A stretch of DNA of 64,000 nt from Porodaedalea pini. Taxonomy: Eukaryota; Basidiomycota; Agaricomycetes; Hymenochaetales; Hymenochaetaceae. The stretch spans positions 434,001 through 498,000 of the forward strand of contig NBAY01000021.1 of assembly GCA_002794775.1 (NCBI GenBank). Direction: 5' to 3'. The position numbers and the translations under genes are program-made. Positions 9,507 through 20,853 of the stretch are shown here, piece by piece; the first letter of the stretch is position 1, and the number at the start of each line of letters is the position of its first letter. The notes under the pieces were generated by a model. It was not told the DNA's origin. It searched no databases and was given only the letters and a program-made list of their open reading frames with translations.

Positions 9507-11241
9507 ATAGCCATCGGGGCGACTGACTGAGAAGAACAAGGGGCTTCATATATGGACTCAATAAAATATAACCAACCGTCTGTACAATACGTAGATGCAA
9601 ATGACGTTGATGGTTTTCCCGATTATGAAGTCCCCACTGGTGTGAACGAGAAAAGCGAGTATGAGCAATTGTTCATGAGGGGAACTGGCGGACACCAGCT
9701 GGACCTTCTCCTGGACGTCGGATATAATGTGGAGGGTGAAAGGAGAGAGGTGGATGCGCATGCCCTCGTGGATTCAGGATGTACAGGATCATGCATTGAT
9801 GTGAGGTTCGTCGAACAAAATGGATTAGAGACCAAGCAATACATCCGACCCCTCGCGGTGCTCAATGCAGACGGCACACACAACGAGGCCGGGATGATCG
9901 AAAAATATTTTGATGTTGAACTAATGATTGGGCACCACAAGGAAAGGATTGTCCGAGCGGTAACATCCCTAGCGTCATCAAACATCTTCCTTGGCTACAA
10001 CTGGCTTTGACGCCACAATCCAGAAGTCGACTGGAAGACAGGTTTGATTGAATTCACCCGCTGCCCAGAGGAGTGTGTGATTGAGAAGGAGGTTGCAGAA
10101 GAGATGAGAAGGATGAGAGAGGTGCGAATGGACAAGGTGTCCTGGCCCGCATATCTCAACGACTTTGCTGACATCTTCAGCGAGAAAGGCTTCAAAAAGC
10201 TACCAGAACATCACCCCTGGGATCACATCATCGACTTGAAACCCGACTTCAAGCCTAGCGACTGCAAGATCTATCCACTGACACCGACGGAACAGGAGTC
10301 ACTGAAGGATTTCCTTGAGGAAAACCTGAAGTCAGGTCACATACAAAAGTCGATTTCGCCAATGGCGTCGCCCTTCTTTTTCATCAAGAAGGCCAACAAA
10401 TCACTATGTCCAATCCAGGACTACCGTAAACTCAACAAAGGCATGATCAAGAACAAGTATCCTCTCCCCCTCATCGATGAACTGGTTGACAAGGTCAAGA
10501 AGGCGAAGTTCATCACCAAGCTTGACCTTCGCTGGGGATATTACAACATCCGGATCTGAGAAGGCGATGAATGGAAGGCAGCATTCCACACAAACATGGG
10601 TCTCTTTGAACTGACAGTCATGTTCTTCAGTCTTTGCAATGCACCGGTGACATTCCAGGCTTTTGTCAATCACATCTTCAAGGGATTGATCTATGACAAC
10701 TTGATCATTGTCTACCTTGACGACATACTGATTCTCTCGCAAACTCTCGAGGAACATATCGAGATGTCGAGATGTGTCCTTCAGATCTTGCGAGAGAACG
10801 GCCTATACCTGAAACCAGAGAAATGCGAGTTCGACGCCAAAGTTGTGAAGTACCTCGGCCACATCGTCGGTAATGGTGAGATCAGGGCTGACCCGGTGAA
10901 GACAGCAGCAATTGCAGACTGGCCAGTCCCACAAAACCTCAAACAGCTGCAACAATTCCTCAGCATGGGCAACTGGCTGTGATGGTTCATCAAGGACTAC
11001 AGCAAGGTAGTCCATCCGCTGACGTCGCTGACAGGCAAGAAGGACTGGGTATGGGAGACCGAACAGCAGGAGGCATTCAAGGAGTTGAGATGACGTCTCT
11101 GCTCACCTCCAGTCCTGGCCATCGCAAACAATGAGGGCCCTTTCCACGTCGAAGTGGACTCATCAAACTTCGCGCTTGGAGGCGTGTTGTTGCAGAAGCA
11201 GGAAGGCAAGTGGAAGGTAGTCACCTACAGGTCAGAAGTGC
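9507..11241 (+). pseudogene. pol: A1 pol, first part: protease and RT up to RNase H
   Basis: This resumes A1 after the E insertion. The protease has DSG (VDSGCTGSCID, about 9769-9801). RT follows, with FIKK, KYPLPLI and the catalytic YLDD (about 10711). In-frame stops are TGA at about 10008, 10557, 10980 and 11091; comparison with the A2 copy shows that they sit in or beside arginine codons (CGA to TGA). The reading stops in the RNase H region where the LTR of element B begins (11242) and resumes at 26565. The pol frame is -1 relative to gag. It cannot make a functional enzyme. Confidence 0.88.
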
Positions 11242-12337
11242 TGTAACACCAACCGGTTCGTTGGGCACGGAATGAGCGGAACGCACGCGGTGTACGTCAC
11301 GAAGTCGAAGAGCCTCGACTCAGCAATCGAACGAAGTGGTACACCCAGATCAGCGGAGATTACCCGAACACGGAACGCACGCAACAACTGGATCGCACAC
11401 ATCAGCTACTCGGACCAACCCCGGTGCACTTATCTGTGCGCGTGTCCTCTTGACCCTGCCAAAGGTTCGTTCATTTGCCTTTGTCTAAACAAACATGTGC
11501 CAGCCCAGCATTGGTCGTTCCGGCTCCGTACAAAGGATCCCGAAGCTCACCGATGCTACGCCAAGTCAACACGCGCTGTCCCTGCCTTTCAGTAGTTCGG
11601 ATCGTGGAGCCGCTCAAAGGAACACTCAGGAGGCTCAGTGGTAGGACAATAGAGGACTCGTCTTATTTTATTTCGCCTTTCATGTTTACGCAGGACACTT
11701 GTTTAGTATTTATAGAGCACCGAATGTTGTAGATAGAACAGCAATTCCACCCCCGAGTTTTGATGCCTAACTTTGTGTGATATCTCTCAGGAAGGTCTCT
11801 AGGTACTCCTCAGAGCCTTAGTGACTCGAATCGCTCACCTCGACTTCGTTTTATTCGCGTTGCGCTCGTTGCGCTCGTTCCGTCCATTCCGTCTTCACCT
11901 CGTTCCGCTTCGTTCTCGTTACCTCGACTTCGCTCCCTCTCGTCTCTTATCTTCTGATTTAGGTCCCGTATCTCGCCCCGCTCTCTAGTACTCCAGACGA
12001 CGTCTGTTAAGCATAGGGACTAGCCGTCCATCCCGAGGACAATCCCGCTCCGAGAAATTGCACTAGTATTAGCGCGTCTCCGTGCCTTCCGACACAGCCA
12101 CCGATGATCCCCCACACATCTCAAGCGCTCCGCCGGCGCTACACTTCGAATACTTCCCTACTAGTACGCTTCGCCGATTCCATTGCCCCTGACACACCGG
12201 AACGCACGCAACAAGAATCCTGCGATCCGGAACCCATGGGACTTGACCGGAACGAGGGTATTGACCCACTAGACACATCTCCCTCAAACTCATTCATCTG
12301 ATTCCCATTCACTAACAACCAGAACTCAGTATTATCA
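11242..12337 (+). repeat. Element B 5' LTR
   Basis: A 1096-bp LTR, TGTAACACCAACC... to ...CAGTATTATCA, repeated in full at 22883-23978 and in part at 26307-26564. A TATTTATAG box lies near 11707. The two full copies differ almost only at CpG positions (C/T or G/A), with changes spread over both copies. It contains runs of TCGTT/CGTTC words (about 11860-11940). Confidence 0.92.
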
Positions 12338-12339
12338 AG

Positions 12340-12359
12340 TGGAGCCCACCGCGAGGGGG
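12340..12359 (+). other. Element B primer-binding site (tRNA type)
   Basis: TGGAGCCCACCGCGAGGGGG starts two bases after the LTR. Beginning with TGG, it fits the complement of a tRNA 3' end. Nearly the same sequence follows the LTRs of C (25351-25370, inverted) and D (44435-44452, inverted; decayed at 30862). I could not assign the tRNA. Confidence 0.7.
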
Positions 12360-12807
12360 TTTCAATCATGTCACGTTCAGGTCGCCCACCGAATAAGTGG
12401 ATTCTAGCCAGGCTGGAACGTGAAGCCAGAGAAGCACAGATTCAATCAACAGACTCAGGTGAAGAAGAAACCGTTGACCGCATCTTATCATCCAATCCAC
12501 ACAGGTCAGAGGATCTCGACGATCACTCCCCTTCACCTCCATCTTCAGCAGTCCAAGCCTCGGTATCAGAAGACTCATCAAACTTTCCGTCATCGTTTCC
12601 GTCTATGATCTCGTCCCCGTTCTTGTTTCTCAGCTCAAATTTACCTCCAACATCAGCAGAACCATCTGCTCCGCAGTCCACCTCAGAATCCCGATCCCCG
12701 ACCGATTCCCAGCAGCCCACCTCGCCGCCAGGAAGCCCTACCTTTCGTCTATCACATCTACAGTTTCCTTCATCCAGTCCCGCCGCGGTATTCTCTTCCC
12801 CAGTTGT

Positions 12808-13080
12808 TCCATCCGTTCCGTCCGATCCGTCTGTTCCATCCGATCTGTCCGTTCCGTCCAATCCGTCCATTCCATCCGATCCGTCCGTTCCATCCGATCC
12901 ATCTGTTCCGTCTGATCCGTCCGTTCTGTCTGATCCGTCCGTTCCATCCGATCCATCTGTTCTGTCTGATCCGTCCGTTCTGTCTGATCCGTCCGTTCCG
13001 TCCAATCTGTCCGTTCCGTCCGATCTGTCCGTTCCGTCTGATCCATCTGTTCCGTCCGATCCGTCCGTTCCGTCCATTCC
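12808..13080 (+). repeat. 18-bp minisatellite coding SVPSDP repeats in B gag
   Basis: About 15 imperfect copies of an 18-bp unit (type GTTCCGTCCGATCCGTCC) in frame with gag, giving Ser-Val-Pro-Ser-Asp-Pro repeats. Unit variants differ mostly by C/T at CpG or TpG. The low complexity also makes long but meaningless ORFs on the other strand. Confidence 0.9.
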
Positions 13081-15255
13081 ACTAGCAGCTCCTTTAGCGT
13101 CCAGAACTCTTGCCACTCGCCAACGTCTTACCTCATCGTTAACTCCTCAGATCTTACGCTCATCCCTCCACACTATCTATCAGCCACCAATGGCGACGAG
13201 AGCACCATGACACGGGCAGCGCGATGCCCCGCACTTCGACGGTTCCAACGCCAGGGACCTACCCCGTTACTTCAAGGATATCGAGTTCCTCGCTGACGAT
13301 CTCAATTGGGACGACGGATCGAAAGCCAAATACGCCAGGTACTACGCCTCGGCAGAAGTCGCTGAACTCTGGGAAACCTTGGACAAGTTCAAAGCCAACC
13401 TGATCGTATGGAACGACATCAAGAAAGCAACCACCGGACTATACCCGAGCCTCGGAGCAGGACGATGCTACTCCCGTGCCGAGTTCGAGCAAATGGTTGT
13501 CGACTGAGCCGAACAAGGGATTCGCTCTCGCGAAGATCTGGGACAGTATAAGCGAGATTTCATAGTTCGATCTGACTATCTTATCGTGAAAGATAAGCTC
13601 ACCAAGCCAGAATCCCAGCACGCATTCCTGAGAGGAATCACTGGTGACTTACGTACAGTGCTTCTTCGGCGCTTAGAGATCAAGGAGTCCGATCACGAAG
13701 AAGGTGACCCCTACAAAATCAAAACTATCGTCCAGCACGCCGACTTCATCCTCGGAGGAGCGTCATTCAGTGGCTCAACGGCTCAGGCGCCACGTACGTT
13801 GACTTCCAGCAGCTCGATTACTGTCAAAAAGGAGAAGGTCGATCTCAGCACAGTCATGGAAACACTCAAGAGCTTCCAAGTCCAGCTCGATGCCATGGGA
13901 CGAGGATCAGGTATGACTAGAAGCAACGCACCAGTCTCGACGTCACCAGCAGCACCTGTACCTTCACAGCCACAAAACCCAGGGTGCACATTCTGTGGGG
14001 AGCTAAGCCATTTCATTCGATCTTGCCCAAAAGTCCTTGAATATATCCAGAACGGCAAGTGCGCACGCAACGCGGAAGGATGAGTAACCCTGGCCAACAG
14101 GAGCTTCATCCCAAGCACAGTCCCTGGATGAACGATCATGGAACGTATCGACGGATTCCTAGGAAAAGATCAAGTCGTGCATACAGTCAACTTAGTCGAA
14201 GTCGCCGACTCCGAAACTACATTCCCTGAACCCATTCTCGTGGCCTCAGTGATGATTGAAGAGATCCCGGAAGACGAATACGAGGTAGAGAGACTCGAGG
14301 TATTGCTAGGAGAAGCAAGGAGGAGGACCAGTGCGGCGCGAAAAGCTAAGTTCGACGGAGTACAAGTTCCCCCTAAACCGACTGCGCCCCCTAGAACAGA
14401 ACCCAAGACAACTCCAGTCCCCGCAGCAAAGCCAGAGGCCTCGACCCGCCCAGCAAAGCCGCAGCCTGCTGACGCACCCAAGACGTCATCTACACAGCCA
14501 CAGTACCGCTACGTGTCCCCTGTCGAAGACGCTGCGGTCGCGCAGACAGTCCTCACTCGCTCTCTTGACTCGAACATCACCATCTCGCAATGAGAACTGT
14601 TAGCTCTGGCCCCCGACGTACGAAAACAGATGAAAGACCTTACCACGACAAAATGTTTGACAGTAGGAGACGTCCATCTGGTTGGGGCAGGCAGAACGAG
14701 CGCAACGAGCACAACGCACGGAATGCCCGGAACGTCCGGAACCGGCCACCCTGGCTCATCCTGGTCCACCGACGGCCTCGTCGCACACAGCGCATGCCCA
14801 GATCACGACATAGGACCAGCTGCCGAAGAATGTCTGCCACTACGGACAGTTAAGGCAATTTTTGCGGACGCATTGGAAGTCGAATGTATTCTCAACCAAG
14901 GTGCCGTCGTTTGCCTCATTCGCAAAGACTTATGGGAGAAATTAGGTATCCATCTACGAGCTGACCAGTCAATGACTCTCGAGTCTGCCAATACAGGTCG
15001 TTCCTCTACGTTGGGGATGATCCAGAATGTCAAAGTATCCGTTGCTGGCGTCGACGTTTCGCTCCAAGCACAGGTAGTTCGAAATGCTCCCTTTGAGGCC
15101 CTACTTGGTTGACCATTCTTCGCCATCACTGAGTGCGAAACGAAGGACTTCCTCTCAGGAGACCAGCATATCATGCTCACCGATCCATCCGAACGCTGGC
15201 GAAAATACAAGGTCGCAACTGGGGTCCGTACCATCACTCGCTTCAATAAGCAGTC

Positions 15256-15262
15256 GGGTTTT
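15256..15262 (+). promoter_or_regulatory. Candidate -1 frameshift heptamer of element B (GGGTTTT)
   Basis: GGGTTTT is phased G_GGT_TTT in the gag-protease frame, 15 bases before the TGA of that frame (15278). The -1 frame from here runs straight into the RT-containing pol frame (GGG TTT TCA GTG GTC AAG...). The same heptamer is the shift site of barley yellow dwarf virus, so it is a known efficient class. Confidence 0.7.
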
Positions 15263-15992
15263 CAGTGGTCAAGGAACTGATGTCCCAGCATCGGAGAGAT
15301 GACGAACAGCTCGCTATATGCGCTCCCAAAACTTCACATTCAGTATTTTCGATCTTAGACTCTACGATTCCGGTTTCTATTTATGAACAATGCCATCACC
15401 ACCTTTTCTTTTCGCCAGATAACTTATCCCTCGACGTCAACAAAGCTCAATACGACTCGTGCGTCCTCGAAACCCCAGACGGCGCTGATCCCACAGTTCT
15501 GGCCTACAAGAAAGTCGCTAATAAGGTTCGCCCCATCGCTGGAACGCTCCCCGAGGAATTCAGGATTGTGCGACGCAAGCATCCCAGCCCGCTAGAAGAG
15601 ATGCCAGTACTCCCTACCAAACCTTTCACTTTTGCACCAACCGGCAAGTTTACACAGGAACGAGCCGACGCTTTCGATGTTGATCCCTGCGAATTTCTGT
15701 GGCCAGAGGAACAGAAGCTAGTCATCAACTTAATCATGTTACAAGAAGGGGCGCTAGCCTGGGTAGAGACTGATCGAGGAGCGTTGGACCCATGTTGGTT
15801 CGACCCAGTACGCATTCCGACAGTTCCGCACGTTCTGTGGGTCCACAGGAACATTCCCATTCCGCCGGGAATTCGAGAAGCGACGATCAAGCTTTTACGC
15901 GAGAAGATCGACGCCGGAGTTTACGAGCCCTCGAACTCGTCTTACCGATCACGGATGTTTTTGGTTATGAAGAAGGACGGAGTCTCGCTTTG
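15263..15992 (+). pseudogene. pol: Element B pol, N-terminal part, cut by element F
   Basis: The -1 frame after the heptamer is open to the F insertion. It codes for the pre-RT linker and the first RT motifs (KLLREKIDAGVYEPSNSSYRS, FLVMKKDG; about 15880-15985). CTTTG at 15988-15992 is the left copy of the target duplication of F. Across the insertion the sequence continues in register at 17731, and the 1738 bp of F plus TSD accounts exactly for the change of frame, so pol was continuous before F. Confidence 0.82.
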
Positions 15993-17725
15993 TGTTAGGG
16001 TCGGGTGAATATTCCAATTCTTTAACCACGAAGGTGTTGCCTTCCGGACTGTATGGTCCTCTGAGTGGTGTATTACCGAGACGACTTTACTTATCTTCGA
16101 CCGATCCCGTAACCAGCTTCTCCTTCTCTGCCCTTATCAGGTGGAACCTGAGGTTGGTATTGAAAGCACTTAGTTACAGCAGATAGGGGAGGTAATGCCC
16201 TAGAGGGTCGAGAGACGTTCGGTTATGCTGCGATGTTGTCTAGGAGGCAAACTGCAAGGCTTGGCATAGCCGAGATGCACTCAACCAGACTTGGTTCTGT
16301 GGACAATGAGAGGAACCTTCTAAGCGTGGCGTAGCTGAGGGTCTACTCAATCAAAGTCAATCCTTATTCAACTTGGGACAAATCCTCAACCCAGTATGGG
16401 GCGGACTCGTTATTCAACCAAGGAGGATATTACACAGTGGTAGTTATAGATGTAGAGGTAGGGGTAAGAAGATAGCTATGCAGGTAGCTAAAACCGTACT
16501 GTGAAAGCGATAGAGAATGGGGATCTGGGGTGCTAGTTACTCGGCCTTATATAGCCTACTGAATTTCTAATTTCTTTACGTTCTGTCCAACCAGATGCCC
16601 TTCCGTCTCCTTCCTATGTTTCAGGTGGCCGCAGCACTTGGCTGCTGTGGTGGGGATGTATGCACATGTATCCCGTCCAATGGTTTGCTTGCTCTGCAAT
16701 TTGGACTGCGGGTGTGAGTCACGTGATGTCATGACCCGCGCGCTCGGGTGAGTACATCACTGATTTGGTAGTCGGGCTCCCGCGTTCTCCACATGCTTCG
16801 GTTTAATTAACTTCCTGCTTCTCCCGTGTGCTTCTATATCGGGGCTTTACTTCCCTGCTTCTCGAAGCGTCTTCCTCGGTTGTGGCACTGCATAGCCTAT
16901 CGGGTTGCATTGCTGCGCTCGGGTGTTCACTCCTCCCATTCAAATCCATTGGGGATAACCATGTGGACCCATGGGTTATTCTTGGATCGCCATTCAGTGT
17001 CAGATCCATTCGATGATAGGGCTGCTCCGCCGAGACATGTCTCCATTGTGAACGGTGGGTCATGTACTCCTAAGGCTAGAGTGATCTTGAATGTTTGTCT
17101 TCCTGACACGTGCTCAAATTCGTATAGCGTAATCGTGCCTTGATGCTTTATGTCCCTGAGGTATGCCCAACAGTGCTTGAGTGCTGTCGTTATGTGTATC
17201 GGTATGTCATTCCCTTGTACTGGACTCGGGGTAGGTATTCGTATCATCATCTTGCAGTTCCTGCATTCTTCATGCGGCTCCTTATTGTATTGGATGACTG
17301 TATCCCATTTGTAGTTCTCCATGCCACGTTCTTCTTTACTGATATGGACTTTATATGTCTTGGCATCTCAATAGTAGATTGCCTGTCCTGTTTCAAAGTA
17401 TGGGGATTGGCCTTCCCACTTGTGTGCTCATAATGTGACGTCCTGGTCCATTAATCCTATTGTCTTCAGGAGTTCTGGGACCTTCTGTGCTACGTTCTGT
17501 AGTAGCATGCACTTGGTGCATTGGGGATCAACCTCCATTGGTTGTCCTTTGCTTTCTTGACGTTTGTGTGCCATGTCACAAGGTGTGACGGTGTAGCGTG
17601 ACTGTGACTGACGGATTTTTGCCTGGGCAAGTATCCGTCAAGATCAGGTGACTGTGTAATTACGTGTATGATCAATGATGATCTGCCTTGATCGACGTTT
17701 CCGAATGTGCGAAAATTTCCTTTCA
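15993..17725. mobile_element. Element F: 1.7-kb solo-LTR-like insertion
   Basis: A 1733-bp insert beginning TGTTAGGGTCG and ending CCTTTCA, flanked by the perfect 5-bp duplication CTTTG (15988-15992 and 17726-17730) inside the RT of B. I see no internal direct repeat, primer site or pol, so it behaves as a solo LTR or a small non-autonomous element. A minus-strand TATATAAG (around 16548-16555) and a minus-strand ORF upstream of it suggest that F is oriented to the minus strand, with the ORF in its U3 part. A short diverged repeat pair lies at about 16256-16350. Confidence 0.8.
16927..17574 (-). pseudogene. ORF carried by element F, unknown function, two stops
   Basis: A 216-codon minus-strand frame from ATG 17574 to stop 16927, broken by two TGA codons (rc of about 17430 and 17370) that look like former CGA. 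The protein is soluble-looking, with two Cys pairs (CTKC near residue 18, CRNC near residue 105), mixed charge and no membrane segment. The open C-terminal 131 codons (17322-16927) have natural amino-acid composition. I do not recognise the family. Its position inside an LTR-like unit, upstream of a same-strand TATA box, suggests an accessory protein of the parent element. Pairing of Cys motifs could mean metal binding, but this is not shown. Confidence 0.5.
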
Positions 17726-20494
17726 CTTTGCTTCGTCCATGATCTGCAAGATCTCAATAGAATTACAATACGCGACGCGGCTGTACCCCCGAACATCGAC
17801 ACGCTTGCCGAGCAATTTGGTGGCCGAGCCTGCTACACCGAACTGGATCTCTTCGTCGCATTCGACCAGCGAACCTTGCACGAAAGCTCCCAGGATCTGA
17901 CTACCTTCCAGATGCCCCTAGGAATGTTTCGTCTCACCGTACTCCCCATGGGGTACACGAATTCGCTTCAAATTCTTCACAACGACATCATGTTCATTCT
18001 GCAAGACGAGATCCCGGAAGTTACGACCCCCTACGCTGACGACGTTATGGCCAGAGGACCAAAGACGCGGTACGAACTCCCCGATGGATCATACGAAACA
18101 ATCCCTGAGAACCCAGGGATTTGACACTTCATCTGGGAGCATCTCCAGGACGTCAACTGAATCCTTCAACGAGTCAAAGTTGTGGGAGGAACTTTCTCAG
18201 CCAAAAAGCTACGTATATGCGCCCCATACGGTGTTATTGTTGGTCACAAGTGCACTTACCAGGGTCGAGAACCAGACGACTCTAAGATTCAGAAGGTCCA
18301 CGACTGGCCATCGTGTTGCACAGTCACCGAGGTCAAGGGATTTCTCGGCACAGCAGGAGTCTTACGAGTCTTTATCAAGGACTTTGCCAAGATGGCTCGC
18401 CCGCTCATTCGTCTGACGAAGAAGAACATAATTTTCAACTGGGGAATTGAAGAACAGGACGCCATGGACGCTCTCAAGGAAGCAGTTACGAAGTGCCCGG
18501 CGCTCTGCGCTATCGACTACCAGTCAGATCTCGAGGTCGTACTCGCTGTCGACTCATCCATCATCGGAGTTGGCTGGATGCTTGGCCAGGAGCACGCTGA
18601 CGGCCGTCGACGTATCAACAGGTTTGGGTCCATCAACTGGAACTCGGTCCAAGCTATGTATTCTCAGCCAAAAATCGAGTTATTTGGTCTATTCTGAGCC
18701 CTGCGAGCTAACCGTCTCTTTCTCATTGGAGTTCGCAAGCTCATCGTGGAAATGGATGCAGCGTACATCAAAGGGATGATCAACAACCCCGATTTACAAC
18801 CTAACACTACCATCAATAGGTGGATCGCCGGCATTCTTTTGTTCTCATTCATCCTACGACACGTACCAGCTTTGGAGTTCACCGGCACGGGCGGATTGTC
18901 TCATAGGCGCGCTGCACCAACTGATCCGCAAGAAGAGGACGACTATGAGGCATGGATCAACAAAGCATATGCGTTTATCTTAGGTCCAGCTTATTCCGTT
19001 GGTTCCGCCTACGCAACAAACGGATTGAATGCAATGGACGCAATGAACGGAACACCCGGAACAGGCAGTCCGGAATTGTTCCCGGCCTCCGACTCGGCGC
19101 GTGCCAAGGATCGTCATCTCGATGACGTAAAATGCTTCTTAGAAGACCTACTGCTAATTTCGTTGATCCCAGAGAAGGACATCCCCGCACTAGTCAGGTA
19201 CGCAATGGGATTCTTCATTCAAGCTGGAAAGCTGTGGCGGAAAGCACAGAACGAGCGGCACCAGGTAGTCATTGAACCAGAATGTTGATGGACACTTGTC
19301 AAAGCCGCCCACGATGACCTCGGACATAAGGGAGTATATTTGGTACAAGCCAGACTCCTCAATCAGTTCTGGTGGCCTTCCCTTGGACACGACGTCAAGC
19401 ACTATGTTAAGACGTGCCACGAATGCCAGATCAGGCAGACGAAGCAAGTTCTTATTCCACCAACGGTCCCGTCCATCGCTCCCCTATTCTCAAAGGTCCA
19501 CATCGACACGAAAGTCATGCCAAAAGCAGGAGGTTATCGCTACATTGTCCATGCACGATGCTCACTTTCAGGATACCCCGAGTTCCGTCTCCTCCGCTCT
19601 GAAACTGGCAAAGCGATCAGCCAGTTCATATTCGAGGATATACTCTGCCGCTTCGGGGCTTGCCCAGAACTCATCACCGACAATGGAAAGCCGTTCATTG
19701 CTGCGCTGGATTGGCTGAAGGGTCGCTATCACATCAATCACATCCATATTTCAGCTTACAACTCATGCACTAATGGGCTAATCAAACGAAAGCATTTCGA
19801 TGTCCAGGAAGCTCTCATGAAAGCTGCAGAAGGAAACAAGAAGCGTTGGCATGAGCACACTCACTCAGTATTTTGGGCTGAACGAATTACTATCCTACGA
19901 GCTACAGGACTGTCGCCGTACTTCATGGTCCATGGAGTAGAACCGCTGCTCCTCTTCGATATCTCTGAAGCTATGTATCTCGTACCCCCAATCAAGTCCC
20001 CGCTCTCTACTACTGAACTTGTCTCCATCCGAGCTCGCCAGCTTCAAAAACGCCCTGAGGATTTAGAAGCTATCACCAAGAAGGTCAGTGATGCCAGGCA
20101 CGTGTACGCAAGACAGTTCGAGGAGGCGAACCGACGTCTTATTAAAGACTATGACTTCCAACCAGGACGACTTGTTCTTCTTAGGAACTCACAAACGAAA
20201 ATGGAACTCAATCGGAAGACGAAACCTCGGTACCTTGGCCCTTACGTGGTTGTTCGAAAAATGGAGGGAGGATCGTATATCGTGGTGGAACTCAATGGGG
20301 CAGTTTCCCGCCTTAGAATCGCTGTGTTTCGACTTATTCCCTACTTCCCCCGTTCTAATCTTTTGGTTCCAGTCACCAAACTCATAGAAGACTCCGAGGA
20401 AGAGCTCGAAATGATGAATGACGCCCAAGAGCAAGACGAGGACCAGAACAACATCTCAGACATTGATTCCGAGTCTGTTGACTCTGATGCCTAG
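17726..20494 (+). pseudogene. pol: Element B pol, C-terminal part: RT, RNase H, integrase
   Basis: This continues pol after F, in one frame with TGA stops at about 18122, 18158, 18697 and 19286. RT has catalytic YADD (18032-18043). RNase H follows (VLAVDSSIIGVGWMLGQ), then an integrase zinc finger (HDDLGHKG ... CHEC). The DDE core has VHIDTK, ITDNGKPF (Asp 19679-19681) and, 35 residues later, Lys (19784-19786) where Glu is expected. GAA to AAA in a CpG explains this and kills catalysis. A GPY/F-like module (GPYVVVRKMEGGSYIVVEL) and an acidic tail end at 20492-20494. There is no chromodomain, unlike E and A. Confidence 0.86.
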
Positions 20495-20853
20495 GCTTCA
20501 CCTCTGATCCACTCTGAGGACTCCATGTATGCACCTTTCCTCTTTAATTCTCCATCATCTCTTCTCATCATCCTATCCTATTAATCTGCTCGGGCACGCA
20601 TTCAACTGCAAGCCGTTTTTGAGCGTTCCGGCCGTTCTGCCAGTTCCGTCCCAATTTATCTCTTCACTTCATTTCGACTCCCCTGGCGTTTCCTTGCCCC
20701 ATTTCTTTTCTTTAACAACAACCCTAACACAAAACTCGGAAAACATTTAATTCAAAAACAAAATTATAGAAGTACAAATTTTTTTTCTGTTTTCTTTTTT
20801 TTTCGACTAAATAGAGGGTTCCATGCGTTGCGTGCGTTCTGCGCATCCCAACT
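20495..20853 (+). other. Spacer between B pol and the convergent antisense gene
   Basis: A 359-bp non-coding stretch between the end of pol (plus) and the end of the antisense gene (minus). It is T-rich (20760-20815), with poly-A/T runs on both strands that could serve 3'-end formation for the two convergent genes. No ORF or repeat is recognised. Confidence 0.45.

Larger units (their letters stand above)
12368..15280 (+). pseudogene. gag: Element B gag-protease, with stops
   Basis: One long frame from ATG 12368, directly after the primer site, to TGA 15278-15280. It is broken by TGA at 13208, 13505, 14081, about 14132, about 14591 and about 15110, most of which look like former CGA. An N-terminal Ser/Pro region with an 18-bp coding repeat is followed by a capsid region (DAPHFDG, DLPRYFKDIE) homologous to C gag. 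A CCHC knuckle follows (CTFCGELSHFIRSC, about 13984). A retropepsin-like domain ends at about 15110. Its active site reads NQG (Asn codon 14894-14896), a G-to-A change in a CpG from Asp, so the protease would be dead. Gag and protease share one frame; pol is in the -1 frame. Confidence 0.82.

Noticed and set aside
12340..12359. tRNA gene suggested by TGGAGCCCACC... words
   Set aside because: Only the 3'-end complement is present next to LTRs; there is no cloverleaf around it. It is a primer-binding site.
12523..13116. Long minus-strand ORFs (Asp/Gly/Thr repeats) across B gag
   Set aside because: They are frame shadows of the 18-bp minisatellite; any frame over it stays open. The plus-strand frame agrees with gag before and after.
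17675..17730. Start codon of the B pol frame at 17675
   Set aside because: These bases belong to element F; the pol frame begins upstream of F and only appears to start here because of the insertion.
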